DNA from: Blastococcus sp. Marseille-P5729
GTDB lineage: Bacteria > Actinomycetota > Actinomycetes > Mycobacteriales > Antricoccaceae
Length of the DNA: 64,000 nt
Assembly: GCF_900292035.1 (NCBI RefSeq)
Contig: NZ_OMPO01000001.1
Span: 999,192-1,063,191 of the forward strand
Reading direction: 5' to 3'
In this document: piece after piece, positions 32,954-41,538 of the stretch
Position numbering within the stretch: position 1 is the first letter of the stretch
Layout of the letters: each line of letters opens with the position of its first letter
Program-made: the position numbers and the translations under genes
Notes under the pieces: model-generated
The model's input: only the letters and a program-made list of their open reading frames with translations
The model's database searches: none
Told to the model about the DNA's origin: nothing

Positions 32954-33705
32954 CAGCGACCCTTGACCTCCTTGCGGGCGCCGGTCTCGACTGACCGAGC
33001 CTGCTCACGCTGCGCCTCGGCCAGCTTCTTCTGCGGGGAGTCCTGCTCGAGCATGAACTGCTTCTCGCGGCCCTCCTCCTTGGCCTTGATCCAGTCCTCG
33101 CGCAGCTGGTCGCCGGCCCTGCGCCTGCTGGGGTTCCAGGACTTGTGGAACGGGGTGTAGCCGGCGCGCCGGATGCTGGAGGGCATGTCCACGTGCAGGT
33201 TGGCGTTGCGCTCGGCGACCTCGCGCGCGCGACGCTCGTTGATCGGCTCGTGCAGCACCTTGTACTGCAGCTTCAGGATCGCGTCGAGCAGCATCTCCGG
33301 GCGCGGCGGGCAGCCGGGCCGGTAGATGTCGACCGGCACGATGTGATCCACGCCCTGGACGACGGAGTAGTTGTTGAACATGCCGCCGGAGCTGGCGCAC
33401 ACGCCCATCGCGATGACCCACCGCGGTTCGGGCATCTGGTCGTAGATCTGCCGGACGACCGGGGCCATCTTGTGCGTCACCCGGCCGGCGACGATCATCA
33501 GGTCGGCCTGGCGCGGCGTGGCCGAGAAGCGCTCCATGCCGAAGCGCGCGAAGTCGTGCATCGGGCCACCGGTCGTCATCATCTCGATCGCGCAACAGGC
33601 CAGGCCGAAGGTGGCCGGCCACATGGAGGACTTGCGGCTGTAGTTGGCCAGCGCCTCGACGGAGGTCAGCAGGACTCCGCCGGGCAGCTTCTCCTCAATT
33701 CCCAT
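32953..33705 (-). CDS. nuoB: NADH-quinone oxidoreductase subunit B
   Basis: A 250-residue subunit holding cluster N2, the last iron-sulfur centre before the quinone. The cysteines are in [22 protein letters not shown] and RPGCPPRPE. The NuoB fold ends at about residue 175. The last 75 residues are charged and probably helical ([20 protein letters not shown]), an actinobacteria-type extension. It lies 17 bases after nuoA. Confidence 0.96.
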
Positions 33706-33722
33706 GGTGTGCTCTCAGCCCC

Positions 33723-34085
33723 CTAGTTCCAGTCGAGCCCGCCGCGTCGCCACTCGTAGGCGTACGCGATCGTCACGGCTCCGATAAAGATGAAGATCTG
33801 CACCAGGCCGAACCACGCGACCATGTCGATAGAGACCGCGAAGGGATACAGGAAGATCATCTCCACGTCGAAGATGATGAACAGCATCGCGGTCAGATAG
33901 AACTTGATCGGGAAGCGTCCGGCGCCCATCGGCTGGTGCACCGGCTCGATGCCGCACTCGTACGGGTCGTACTTGGCTTTGTTGTAGCGCTTCGGGCCGA
34001 CGATCGTCGCCAGCACCACTGAGAAGACGGCGAAGCCGAAGCCGAGCAGGCCCATCGCGACCAAGGGGACGTAATTGCTGAGCAC
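33723..34085 (-). CDS. nuoA: NADH-quinone oxidoreductase subunit A
   Basis: A 120-residue, three-helix membrane subunit. YECGIEP in the first loop and FDVEMIFLYPFA in helix 2 are the diagnostic motifs. The start is GTG at 34085. It is the first gene of the 14-gene nuo operon, which runs with overlaps or short gaps to the polyprenyl synthase at 16830. Confidence 0.95.
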   Translation of the reverse strand: MLSNYVPLVAMGLLGFGFAVFSVVLATIVGPKRYNKAKYDPYECGIEPVHQPMGAGRFPIKFYLTAMLFIIFDVEMIFLYPFAVSIDMVAWFGLVQIFIFIGAVTIAYAYEWRRGGLDWN

Positions 34086-34204
34086 CTAGCCACCCATCCT
34101 TATCTGCAGCCCTCGCACAGAACTCGACGTTCTCACTGTATTGGCTAGCGCGGGCTTAACACGAGGCTCGCCGCGCCGCATCACATTCGTTGTAATCCGA
34201 TCGA
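34086..34204 (-). promoter_or_regulatory. nuo operon promoter region
   Basis: The 119 bases before nuoA must hold the operon promoter. The best -10 candidate is TACAGT (minus strand, 34140-34135), about 50 bases upstream of the GTG. Its -35 region is not clear. AT content is visibly higher than in the coding parts. Confidence 0.35.
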
Positions 34205-35524
34205 TCACGACCGCACCGCCGGCGTGATCTTCTGCAGCCCGGTGAGGATCCGGTCCATCGCGTCGCCGTCTCGCGGATCGGTCAGGTTGGCCATCATCTT
34301 CAGCACGAACCGCATCAGCGTCTGGCGAGGCAGGCCGTACTTGGTGGCCATCCGCATGACGTGTGGGTTGCCGATGAGCTTCACGAAGATCCCGCCGAGC
34401 CGGTAATAGGACCCCAGATGGTCCGCCATGGCGGCGTTGTAGCCGGCGAGCGCCCGCTCGCGAGCCGCGTCGGTGCGCCGCGTCCGGGCCTGCGCGACTG
34501 CCTCCGCCGCCAGCTCGCCGGTCTCCATCGCGTAGGCGATGCCCTCACCGTTGAAGGGGTTGATCGCGCCGGCCGCGTCGCCGACCAGCAGCAGCCCGTT
34601 CTGGTAGTGCGGATGCTTATTGAAGCCCATCGGCAGCCCGCCGCCACGCGTGGGCCCCGTCGCGTTGTCCTCGACGTAACCCCACTCTCCCGGGAGGCCG
34701 TCGAGCCAGCGGGTCAGCAGATCGCGGTAGTTGAGGTTCTGGAAGGACGCCGACGAGTCCAGGATCCCCAGGCCGACGTTGGAGGTGCCGTCACCGACGC
34801 CGAAGATCCAGCCATATCCGGGAAGCAGCCGCCGCTCACCGCCGGGAAGCTCCTCCCAGAGCTCGAGCCAGGACTCCAGGTAGTCGTCGTCGTGGCGCGG
34901 GGACTTGTAGTACCGGCGTACTGCGACGCCCATCGGGCGCTTCTCATCGCGGACGATGCCCTCGGCCAGGCCGAGGCGTCCGCTCATGCCGTCGCAGGCG
35001 ATGACGGCGGGTGCACGGAACTCCTGCGGCTCCTTGCCGGGGCCAACCTTCGCGGTGACGCCGGCGACGCGGCCGTTCTCGTCGTGCAGCGGTCCGGTGA
35101 CATTGCACTGCTCGATCAGCTTGGCGCCGACCTGCTGTGCTCGCCGGGCGAGCAGCTCGTCGAAGTCCGAGCGGGGACGCACCAGCCCGTAGTCCGGGAA
35201 TGAGGCCAGCTCGGGCCAGTCGAGCTCGAGCCGTACGCCGCCGCCGATCACCCGAAGGCCCTTGTTGCGGATCCACCTGCCCTCGATGCCCGCACCGTCT
35301 AGGCCCGTGGCGCCCTCCGTGGTGTCGATGCCCATGGCGACGATGCTCTTCACCGACCGGGGGGTCAGGCCGTCGCCGCACACCTTGTCGCGAGGGAAGG
35401 TGGACTTCTCCAGAAGAAGGACGCTCAGCCCGTGCAGCGCCGCGTAGTACGCCGCAGCGGAGCCGCCGGGGCCCGCGCCGACGACGATGACGTCGGCGTC
35501 GTACTGTGCGCTAGGTGCGCTCAT
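34205..35524 (-). CDS. menJ: Menaquinone reductase, geranylgeranyl-reductase family
   Basis: A 439-residue FAD-dependent oxidoreductase. The N-terminal dinucleotide motif is DVIVVGAGPGGSAAAYYAA. DKVCGDGLTPRSV and GLLLVGDAAGAINPFNGEGI are characteristic of geranylgeranyl reductases and of MenJ, which in M. tuberculosis saturates one double bond of the menaquinone side chain. The ATG at 35524 is preceded by GGAG at good spacing; the ATG at 35542 would add six residues without a ribosome site. It lies downstream of menG on the same strand, with a 117-base gap. Confidence 0.88.
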   Translation of the reverse strand: MSAPSAQYDADVIVVGAGPGGSAAAYYAALHGLSVLLLEKSTFPRDKVCGDGLTPRSVKSIVAMGIDTTEGATGLDGAGIEGRWIRNKGLRVIGGGVRLELDWPELASFPDYGLVRPRSDFDELLARRAQQVGAKLIEQCNVTGPLHDENGRVAGVTAKVGPGKEPQEFRAPAVIACDGMSGRLGLAEGIVRDEKRPMGVAVRRYYKSPRHDDDYLESWLELWEELPGGERRLLPGYGWIFGVGDGTSNVGLGILDSSASFQNLNYRDLLTRWLDGLPGEWGYVEDNATGPTRGGGLPMGFNKHPHYQNGLLLVGDAAGAINPFNGEGIAYAMETGELAAEAVAQARTRRTDAARERALAGYNAAMADHLGSYYRLGGIFVKLIGNPHVMRMATKYGLPRQTLMRFVLKMMANLTDPRDGDAMDRILTGLQKITPAVRS

Positions 35525-35641
35525 GGAAACAACTCCAGGCATGCGGCTTGCGCGACCCGCGGGACGCGCTTGTGAATTCGTGCACGAAGTAACTCAGCAA
35601 GTCTACGACCGTTGTCTGTTCCCGGTTGACTTAGGCGAGCC

Positions 35642-36382
35642 TTAGTACCCTCGGCGCGGAGGCTTGACCGCACGGTGCAGTGCGACGATGCCGCCGGCGA
35701 GGTTGCGCCACGCCGCGCCGTCCCAGCCGGAATCGTCGATCAGCAACGCGAGCTCCTCCTGATCCGGCCAGGCCTTGATGGACTCGGCCAGGTAGCGGTA
35801 GGCCTCGGGGTTGCTGGCGGCGTGTTTGGCCACCATCTGGATGGCGCGCAGCGCGATGTCGTAGTAGGCGGCGCGGAACGGGGCCCAGGTCGGTCGCGAG
35901 AACTCGCACACGACCAACCGTCCGCCAGGGCGAACGACGCGGGCCATCTCGCGCAGCGCATCGCCGGTCTGGACCACGTTGCGCAACCCGAAGGACACGG
36001 TGATCGCGTCGAATGCCGCGTCGGCGAACGGCAGGTGCAGTGCGTCCCCCGCGACCAGCGGAATCTCGGCGCGCTGCACCGACGAGGTGCGGGTGCCCTG
36101 CACGAGCATTCCGGTGCTCAGGTCGGCGCCCACCGAGTACGCCCCGGACTTTGCCAGCTCGACGGTCGACACACCGGTCCCGCACGCCAGGTCGAGCACC
36201 CGCTGACCGGGCCGCAGCTCGAGCGCCTTGCGGGTCTGGGCCCGCCAGACGCGGTCCAGTCCGCCGGTCATCAGGGTGTTCATGAGGTCGTAGCGCTGGG
36301 CGACGCCGTCGAACATCGCCTGCACCTCGTGCGGCTTCTTGTCCAGGCCGGCGCGGATCGATTCGTCTGGCACGCAGGCCAC
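35642..36382 (-). CDS. menG: Demethylmenaquinone methyltransferase
   Basis: A 246-residue SAM-dependent methyltransferase of the UbiE/MenG family. [20 protein letters not shown] and [19 protein letters not shown] (motif I) are followed by [20 protein letters not shown], the usual second signature. It makes the last methyl transfer of menaquinone synthesis. The GTG at 36382 follows AGGGA by 5 bases; a second in-frame GTG at 36373 is possible. The frame is open far upstream but overlaps another gene there. Confidence 0.93.
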   Translation of the reverse strand: MACVPDESIRAGLDKKPHEVQAMFDGVAQRYDLMNTLMTGGLDRVWRAQTRKALELRPGQRVLDLACGTGVSTVELAKSGAYSVGADLSTGMLVQGTRTSSVQRAEIPLVAGDALHLPFADAAFDAITVSFGLRNVVQTGDALREMARVVRPGGRLVVCEFSRPTWAPFRAAYYDIALRAIQMVAKHAASNPEAYRYLAESIKAWPDQEELALLIDDSGWDGAAWRNLAGGIVALHRAVKPPRRGY

Positions 36383-36398
36383 TGTAGTCCCTGGGTCG

Positions 36399-36779
36399 TC
36401 AGCGCCCGGGATCGTCCGGGTCGCCGGCGGCCTGCCATCCGGAGATCCCGACGACTCGGAGGACGAGGACCCGCTCGAACGGGTGGTCGCGGTACTGCGG
36501 GTATCGCGCAGCGAGCGACGCGGCCAGCGGCTGCTCACGGTCGGGTGCGACATCGGGCTCCCAGCGCAGGTCGGCGCGCACCCACCACAACCGCGACCAG
36601 TCGTCGCGCTCCCAGTGCTCCACCAGCAGCGCAGCATTCGGGTCAGCCTCGAGATTGCGCACCCGCTGCAGTCGCAGTGAGTGCTTCGGCTTGACCCGGT
36701 CGACCGGGACGCCAATGAGCTCACTCCTCACGCGGTGAGTGGCTGCAGGGCTGGCCACTGATCCCCTGGCTGGCGGCAA
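36399..36779 (-). pseudogene. 5'-truncated PPOX-class F420-type oxidoreductase
   Basis: The frame encodes the C-terminal two thirds of a TIGR03668-like pyridoxamine-phosphate-oxidase-fold protein: [33 protein letters not shown] and YPQYRDHPF...VVGISGW. The recognisable part starts at about 36730. The first 35-40 residues of the family are missing, and what precedes ([18 protein letters not shown]) is antisense to the neighbouring gene. No start with a ribosome site is seen. It ends 16 bases before menG. It was probably inactivated by the deletion described at 36725-36745. Confidence 0.65.
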
Positions 36780-37516
36780 AGACCTCGAAGGTCCGGATCG
36801 GCATGAGCATCACCGACACGCCCTATCGCGCGCCGGCGGTGCTGGCCGCGGAGCTCGCCACCACCGACCACCTGTGCGGCGGACGGCTGAACGTCGGGGT
36901 CGGTGCGGGATGGATGCCGGAGGAGTTCGAGGCGGCGAGCGCGGCGAACACCTTCCGGCGGCGCCACGCGCACGTGCGGGAGACCCTCGAGATCATGCAG
37001 GGCATCTGGACCAACGACCTGTTCGAGTACCACGGCGAGTTCGCCGACTTCGAGCCGTGCGGATTCGGCGCCAAGCCCGTGCAGAAACCGCACCCGCCGA
37101 TCTTCTTCAGCGGGCTGAAGGACCCGAAGCGGTCTGCGAGCCGGATCGCGAAGTACAACCTGTCAGGCTGGATCGGCATTCAGGACACGCCGGCTGAGCT
37201 ACAGCAATGGCGCGCCGCGATCCAGGGCGAGCTCGACCAGCTCGACAGCCCCCGGTCGATGGACGACCTCGAGATCAGCAGCATGATCTGGTTCACGATC
37301 ACCGACGAGGAGGTCGACCAGACCGACAACGGCAAGGCGAGCAACCTGCTGGTGGGGACCGCGCAGCAGATCACCGACATGCTCAAGCGCTACCAGGAGG
37401 CGGGGCTCACGATGCCGATGCTGTGGCCACCGTTCGCCGACGTCCCGGTCAGCAAGACCCTCGACGACCTGAAGCGGCTCAAGGAGGAGATCATGCCGAA
37501 GGTCGAGGCGGGCTGA
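36737..37516 (+). pseudogene. 5'-truncated LLM-class (F420/flavin-dependent) oxidoreductase
   Basis: The frame encodes a luciferase-like monooxygenase domain lacking its N-terminus. Homologous-looking sequence begins at about 36737 (WPLIPWLAAKTSKVRIG), continues through TDHLCGGRLNVGVGAGWMPEEF and ends with the family-like SKTLDDLKRLKEEIMPKV. About 50-60 residues, including the first beta-strand and helix of the barrel, are absent; the frame is closed by a TGA at 36716-36718. An ATG at 36803 could start a 237-residue product, but no ribosome site precedes it and a barrel starting there would be incomplete. Confidence 0.65.
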
Positions 37517-37544
37517 TCGCATCCGCGGGCCGGCGGGCCTTGGC

Positions 37545-38843
37545 TCAGCTCTTCGCTGGGTCGAGCACGGCGGCGAGGAAGGCGAGCGCTCCGGTGGTCT
37601 TCTCCTGGACGGCGAACAGGAACGGCCGGTCCAGCCGGATCTCCAGCGGTTCGTCCGATGGCCCGGGAGCCGCCCCCGCCTCTCCTCCCGCGGCTGTCGC
37701 GGCCGCGCCCTCAGTGCCCTTCTCGCCCACCTTCAGCCATGCCTCGTGCTGCACGAAGCCGAGGTAGGTGGGCTGATCGGACAGCGCGCTGAAGTCGGCC
37801 TGCTCCGGCTCGAATGCCCGCAGCATCCCTGCGGACTGCAGCGCGGGCTTGAGGTCGATCGGCAGTCGCATCTCGAACCTGGGTACGGTCAGCTCGGCGT
37901 CCGTCATCGCGGCGGCCTCCGGCAGCATCGGCGTCCCCGCCGGCTGGCTCGCGAGCGCGTCGATGACGTCCGCCAGTGGCGCGCCTTCCGGCGGGAGCAC
38001 GAACACCGCCTGGAGGCTCTCGTCCTCGTACGGCAGGGCGAAGATGATCGACCCATCAGGCTCTTGCGCGACGGAGACGTTGCGCCGGCTGTGCATGAGC
38101 TTCGCGTCGATCGTCTGCCCGTCCTCTGTGGTGAAGTCGCCAGTCGTCGTGTCGTCGGGGTCGAACTGCTCGCTCCACCGCGCCTTCATGTACAGGGCAT
38201 TGACCAGCACCGAGCGGGTGTCAGTGGTGATCTGGCCCTGCCCGATGAGCTCGGGGATCTTGTCGTGGGTGCGCTCTGCGACCCATCCGTTGATCTGCGT
38301 GCGGGCTGTCTCGGGATCGGTGAAGTCGGCGGTGTGCGGCGCCACCCCGAAGTACTGCTTCACCGTCGCGGCGTACTCGTCGTGGACCTCAAAGGACTCG
38401 TCGGTGAAGGAGGTGTTGGCCATCTCGAACGTGGCCTGCTTCAGCGCCGCGATGGCCGTGATGTCGGCGTTGGCGCCGGAGCGGAGCTCCTCGGCGGAGC
38501 CGGATCCGAGCATGGCGGCCATCTCATCGAGGGTTTGATCGGCTGCCCCCTGAGCGACCAGCGCGAGGCACTGGCTGATCGACAACGGAGACACGACCGC
38601 GTTCGGCTTGCCTTCCTCCAGAGCGGCGGCCAGCATGCGCAGGCCGAACCCGGCGGCCGCGGCCTGGTAGCCGGCGGCGTTGGGGTCATCGGCGGCGAGC
38701 TGCACCTCTGGGCCGTCCGGGTCGGCGTCCTGTCCACCGCGAGATGACGGCGGGGACGAGCTGTCCTCGCCGCATGCGGCGAGCGCGGCCAGCAGGACGG
38801 CACCGCCGAGACCGAGCGCGGCGCGTCTGGAGTACATGCGCAT
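37545..38843 (-). CDS. Serpin-family protease inhibitor, predicted lipoprotein
   Basis: A 432-residue protein. The N-terminus MRMYSRRAALGLGGAVLLA ends in the lipobox LAAC (Cys about residue 24), so it should be an exported, lipid-anchored protein. A linker rich in Ser, Asp and Gly leads to a full serpin domain (about 60-432), including NAVVSPLSISQCLALVAQGA, VLVNALYMKARW and the C-terminal signature LDRPFLFAVQEKTTGALAFL. The hinge KVGEKGTEGAAATAA (near residue 375) has the small-residue pattern of inhibitory serpins. The reactive loop is Gly/Ala/Pro-rich, about six residues longer than that of alpha-1-antitrypsin, and contains no Arg, Lys or Met, so the P1 residue is unclear. AAGGAG precedes the ATG at 38843. 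It is divergent from menF. Confidence 0.9.
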   Translation of the reverse strand: MRMYSRRAALGLGGAVLLAALAACGEDSSSPPSSRGGQDADPDGPEVQLAADDPNAAGYQAAAAGFGLRMLAAALEEGKPNAVVSPLSISQCLALVAQGAADQTLDEMAAMLGSGSAEELRSGANADITAIAALKQATFEMANTSFTDESFEVHDEYAATVKQYFGVAPHTADFTDPETARTQINGWVAERTHDKIPELIGQGQITTDTRSVLVNALYMKARWSEQFDPDDTTTGDFTTEDGQTIDAKLMHSRRNVSVAQEPDGSIIFALPYEDESLQAVFVLPPEGAPLADVIDALASQPAGTPMLPEAAAMTDAELTVPRFEMRLPIDLKPALQSAGMLRAFEPEQADFSALSDQPTYLGFVQHEAWLKVGEKGTEGAAATAAGGEAGAAPGPSDEPLEIRLDRPFLFAVQEKTTGALAFLAAVLDPAKS

Positions 38844-38891
38844 TGTGGCGCTCCTTTCACTCGTCGTCCGCCCACGGGGGATCGACGATCT

Positions 38892-38897
38892 TCTAAT
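38892..38897 (+). promoter_or_regulatory. -10 element of menF, leaderless type
   Basis: TCTAAT ends 9 bases before the menF ATG, which would put the transcription start at or within two bases of the start codon. No ribosome site is seen apart from a GGGG run. Confidence 0.35.
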
Positions 38898-38906
38898 CTG
38901 GGGCTC

Positions 38907-40103
38907 ATGTCCCGATCCGCGAGCGTGGTGCGCTCTCAGCACGTGTCCGACCTCGCGGACCTCGCACAACGTTCCCCCTCGCCTCAGGTTCACGCCTGGC
39001 TGCGCCACGGACGCGGCCTGATCGCGTGGGGCGAGATCGCCCGCGCGGGGTTCACGGGCGCCGACGCGATGCGGACCGGTGCCGAGTGGTTCGCCGAGCA
39101 GGTGGCCCGGGTGCGGGTCGAGGACGACGTGCGCCGACCCGGTAGCGGCCCGATCGCCTTCGTCAGCGGAGCGTTCGATCCGCAGCAGGACGAGTCGGTG
39201 TTCGTCATTCCCAGCGCGGTGATCGGGCGGGATGAGTTCGGCACCTGGATGACCTACCTCGGCGACGCCCCGTCGATCCCCACACCCGTGACGGTCGCCG
39301 GGCCGGGCGCCATCGGCTACCACGATACCGAGGAGGATCGGGCGCGCTGGCGGAGCCAGGTCGACGACGTCGTCGCCCGGATCGGCCGGGGCGACGTCGA
39401 CAAGGCGGTCATCGCCCGCGCCGTCGACGTGCATGCCGAGCGAGAGATCGACCCCCGGTGGCTGCTGCAGCGGCTGACCGCGGCGTACGACTCGTGCTGG
39501 ACGTATAGCGTCGGCGGGCTCATTGGAGCCACCCCGGAGCTGCTTCTGCGGCTCACCGACGGGCACGTCTACTCCCGTGTGCTGGCCGGCACCGAGTGGG
39601 GCGAGGGCGCGGTGCAGCGGCTGCGCTCAGCCAAGAACCTCGAGGAGCACGCGTACGCCGCGGCCTCGGCCGCCGCGTCATTGGAGAAGGTCACGATCCG
39701 CCTGGACATGCCCGGCGAGCCGAAGATCCTCACCCTGCCCAATGTCAGCCACCTCGCGACCGAGATCCGCGGCGACGTCGCCGAGGGGACCACGGCCTGC
39801 GACGTCGCCGCGGCGATGCACCCCACCGCCGCCGTCGGGGGTACGCCGACCGACATCGCGTGCCGGGTCATTGCCGAGGTCGAGGGCGCCAGCCGCGGCC
39901 GGTACGCCGGGCCGGTCGGCTGGGTCGACACGCACGGCAATGGCGAGCTGGGCATCGCGCTGCGCGGCGGGCAGCTCACCGACGCCCGAACGATGCGGCT
40001 GTACGCCGGGTGCGGCATCGTGGCCGGCTCGGACGCCGATACCGAGCTGGCGGAAACCGACAACAAGCTGCTCGTGATGCGCGAGGCCCTACGCGCCCAC
40101 TGA
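38907..40103 (+). CDS. menF: Isochorismate synthase
   Basis: A 398-residue chorismate-utilising enzyme that makes isochorismate, the first committed step of menaquinone synthesis. Conserved parts: DVDKAVIARAVDV (general base Lys), YSVGGLIGATPELLLRL, VLAGTEWG, SAKNLEEHAYA, HPTAAVGGTP, and GWVDTHGNGELGIALRGGQ with the Mg2+-binding glutamates. Isochorismate could also feed a salicylate or catecholate siderophore, but no such synthesis genes adjoin it and men genes do. The start sits 7 or so bases after a -10-like element. Confidence 0.92.
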   Translation: MSRSASVVRSQHVSDLADLAQRSPSPQVHAWLRHGRGLIAWGEIARAGFTGADAMRTGAEWFAEQVARVRVEDDVRRPGSGPIAFVSGAFDPQQDESVFVIPSAVIGRDEFGTWMTYLGDAPSIPTPVTVAGPGAIGYHDTEEDRARWRSQVDDVVARIGRGDVDKAVIARAVDVHAEREIDPRWLLQRLTAAYDSCWTYSVGGLIGATPELLLRLTDGHVYSRVLAGTEWGEGAVQRLRSAKNLEEHAYAAASAAASLEKVTIRLDMPGEPKILTLPNVSHLATEIRGDVAEGTTACDVAAAMHPTAAVGGTPTDIACRVIAEVEGASRGRYAGPVGWVDTHGNGELGIALRGGQLTDARTMRLYAGCGIVAGSDADTELAETDNKLLVMREALRAH

Positions 40104-40155
40104 CGATGCATAACTATTAGGACGTAGTGACAAAGAGCAGGTGGCCGGCTGCCTC

Positions 40156-40161
40156 TAGAAT
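40156..40161 (+). promoter_or_regulatory. -10 element of fabH, leaderless type
   Basis: TAGAAT, a strong -10 match, ends 7 bases before the ATG at 40169. This is the exact spacing of leaderless actinobacterial genes. It also favours this ATG over the in-frame GTG at 40127. Confidence 0.45.
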
Positions 40162-40168
40162 CTCGGGG

Positions 40169-41158
40169 ATGACCGTGCGTCCGCCGGGGCGCACCCCAGC
40201 GCCGGAGGTTCGCGTGATCGGCAGCCGAGTCCTATCCGTCGGGCACTACCAGCCCCCGCGGGTGGTGACGAACGACGAGCTCGCCACGATCGTCGATACG
40301 AGCGACGAGTGGATCCAACGCCGGGTCGGCATCCGCGAGCGTCGCTGGGCCGATGGGGACGACACCGTCTACACCATGGCGACGAAGGCAGCGCAGGATG
40401 CGCTGCGCAAGGCCGGCATCGCGGCTGACGACGTCGACACCATCGTCCTCGCGTCGTGCACGGTCTACGACCGTTCACCCAACGCGGCCGCGCGGGTGGC
40501 CGCCGCCCTCGGCATGAGCAACCAGCCGGCGGCGATCGAGATCAACACCGCGTGCTCCGGGTTCACGCACGCCGTAGCGCTCGCGCAGCACTCGATCGCG
40601 GCGGGTTCGAGCAGGACGGCACTCGTGATCGGAGTCGACAAGCTCACCACCGTCACCGACATGAACGACCGCTCGACCTGCGTTCTCACCGCGGATGGCG
40701 CCGGCGCGATAGTGCTCACGGCGTCCGAGGACCAGCAGGTCTCACCCGTCGTCTGGGGATCGGTGCCCGAGATGGGCGACGCGGTGCGGATCGAGCGGGC
40801 CAACAACGACAAGTTCGCGCAGAACGGCCAGGCGGTGTTCCGCTGGACCACTGTCGAGCTGCCGAAGATCGCCAAGGAGATCATGACGCGCGCCGAGGTG
40901 GATCCGAAGGACGTCGGCGTCATCGTGCTGCACCAGGCGAACCTGCGGATCATCGAGCCGCTGGCCCGCAAGATCGGAGCCGAGAACGCCATCGTCGCCA
41001 CCGACGTCGTCGAGTCCGGGAACACCTCCGCCGCATCCGTCCCCCTCGCGCTGTCGAAGCTGCTGGAGAAGGAGAACGTGCCGGCCGGTACCCCGATCCT
41101 GATGTTCGCCTTCGGTGGTGGCCTGTCGTACGCCGGCCAGATCGTCAAGGCCCCCTAG
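40169..41158 (+). CDS. fabH: Beta-ketoacyl-ACP synthase III (FabH-like)
   Basis: A 329-residue thiolase-fold enzyme. Catalytic Cys in INTACSGFTHAV, His in VLHQANLRI and Asn in VESGNTSAAS form the complete KAS III triad. DTSDEWIQRRVGIRERRW and STCVLTADGAGAIVL are typical FabH sequence. It condenses an acyl-CoA with malonyl-ACP to start fatty acid synthesis. The mycobacterial fabH also sits among the menaquinone genes. GTG 40127 is an alternative start with AGGA upstream and would add 14 residues. Confidence 0.9.
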   Translation: MTVRPPGRTPAPEVRVIGSRVLSVGHYQPPRVVTNDELATIVDTSDEWIQRRVGIRERRWADGDDTVYTMATKAAQDALRKAGIAADDVDTIVLASCTVYDRSPNAAARVAAALGMSNQPAAIEINTACSGFTHAVALAQHSIAAGSSRTALVIGVDKLTTVTDMNDRSTCVLTADGAGAIVLTASEDQQVSPVVWGSVPEMGDAVRIERANNDKFAQNGQAVFRWTTVELPKIAKEIMTRAEVDPKDVGVIVLHQANLRIIEPLARKIGAENAIVATDVVESGNTSAASVPLALSKLLEKENVPAGTPILMFAFGGGLSYAGQIVKAP

Positions 41159-41166
41159 CCTCACCC

Positions 41167-41538
41167 AACGGTCGTCGAGCGAGGGAGCGCCAGCGACCGA
41201 CGCCGAGACGCAGTGCGCCGGCAATCCCCCAACGGTCGTCGAGCGAGGGAGCGCCAGCGACCAACACCCAGACGCCGTGCGCCGGTAATCCCCGAACGGT
41301 CGTCGAGCGAGGGAGCGCCAGCGACCAACACCCAGACGCAGTGCGCCGGCAATCCCCCAACGGTCGTCGAGCAAGGGAGCGCCAGCGACCAACACCCAGA
41401 CGCAGTGCGCCGGCAATCCCCCAACGGTCGTCGAGCGAGGGAGCGCCAGCGACCGACGCCGAGACGCAGTGCGCCGGCAATCCCCCAACGGTCGTCGAGC
41501 GAGGGAGCGCCAGCGACCAACACCGAGACGCAGTGCGC
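41167..41538. repeat. Six tandem copies of a 64-bp element
   Basis: Copies start at 41167, 41231, 41295, 41359, 41423 and 41487, exactly 64 bases apart; the last is cut after about 52 bases by the stop of the HNH gene. Each contains AACGGTCGTCGAGCGAGGGA and, 10 bases on, CGACC, which can form an imperfect hairpin with GGTCG. Copies differ mainly at unit positions 31-43 (CGACGCCG, AACACCCA or AACACCGA variants). Sixty-four is not a multiple of three, so the apparent reading frames are by-products. The array fills the 379-base gap between convergent fabH and HNH genes; no gene is present. Confidence 0.92.

Noticed and set aside
35630-35645. Second iron box (CTTAGGCGAGCCTTAG)
   Set aside because: It matches about 12 of 19 consensus positions, is an imperfect palindrome and overlaps the menG stop, 106 bases from menJ. 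It is too weak beside the perfect box at 55056.
37545-39566. Serpin gene beginning upstream of 38843
   Set aside because: The open frame overlaps menF on the opposite strand. The AAGGAG and lipobox signal peptide fix the start at 38843.
41167-41538. CRISPR array
   Set aside because: The 64-base units are contiguous, with no unique spacers and no cas genes. It is a simple tandem repeat.
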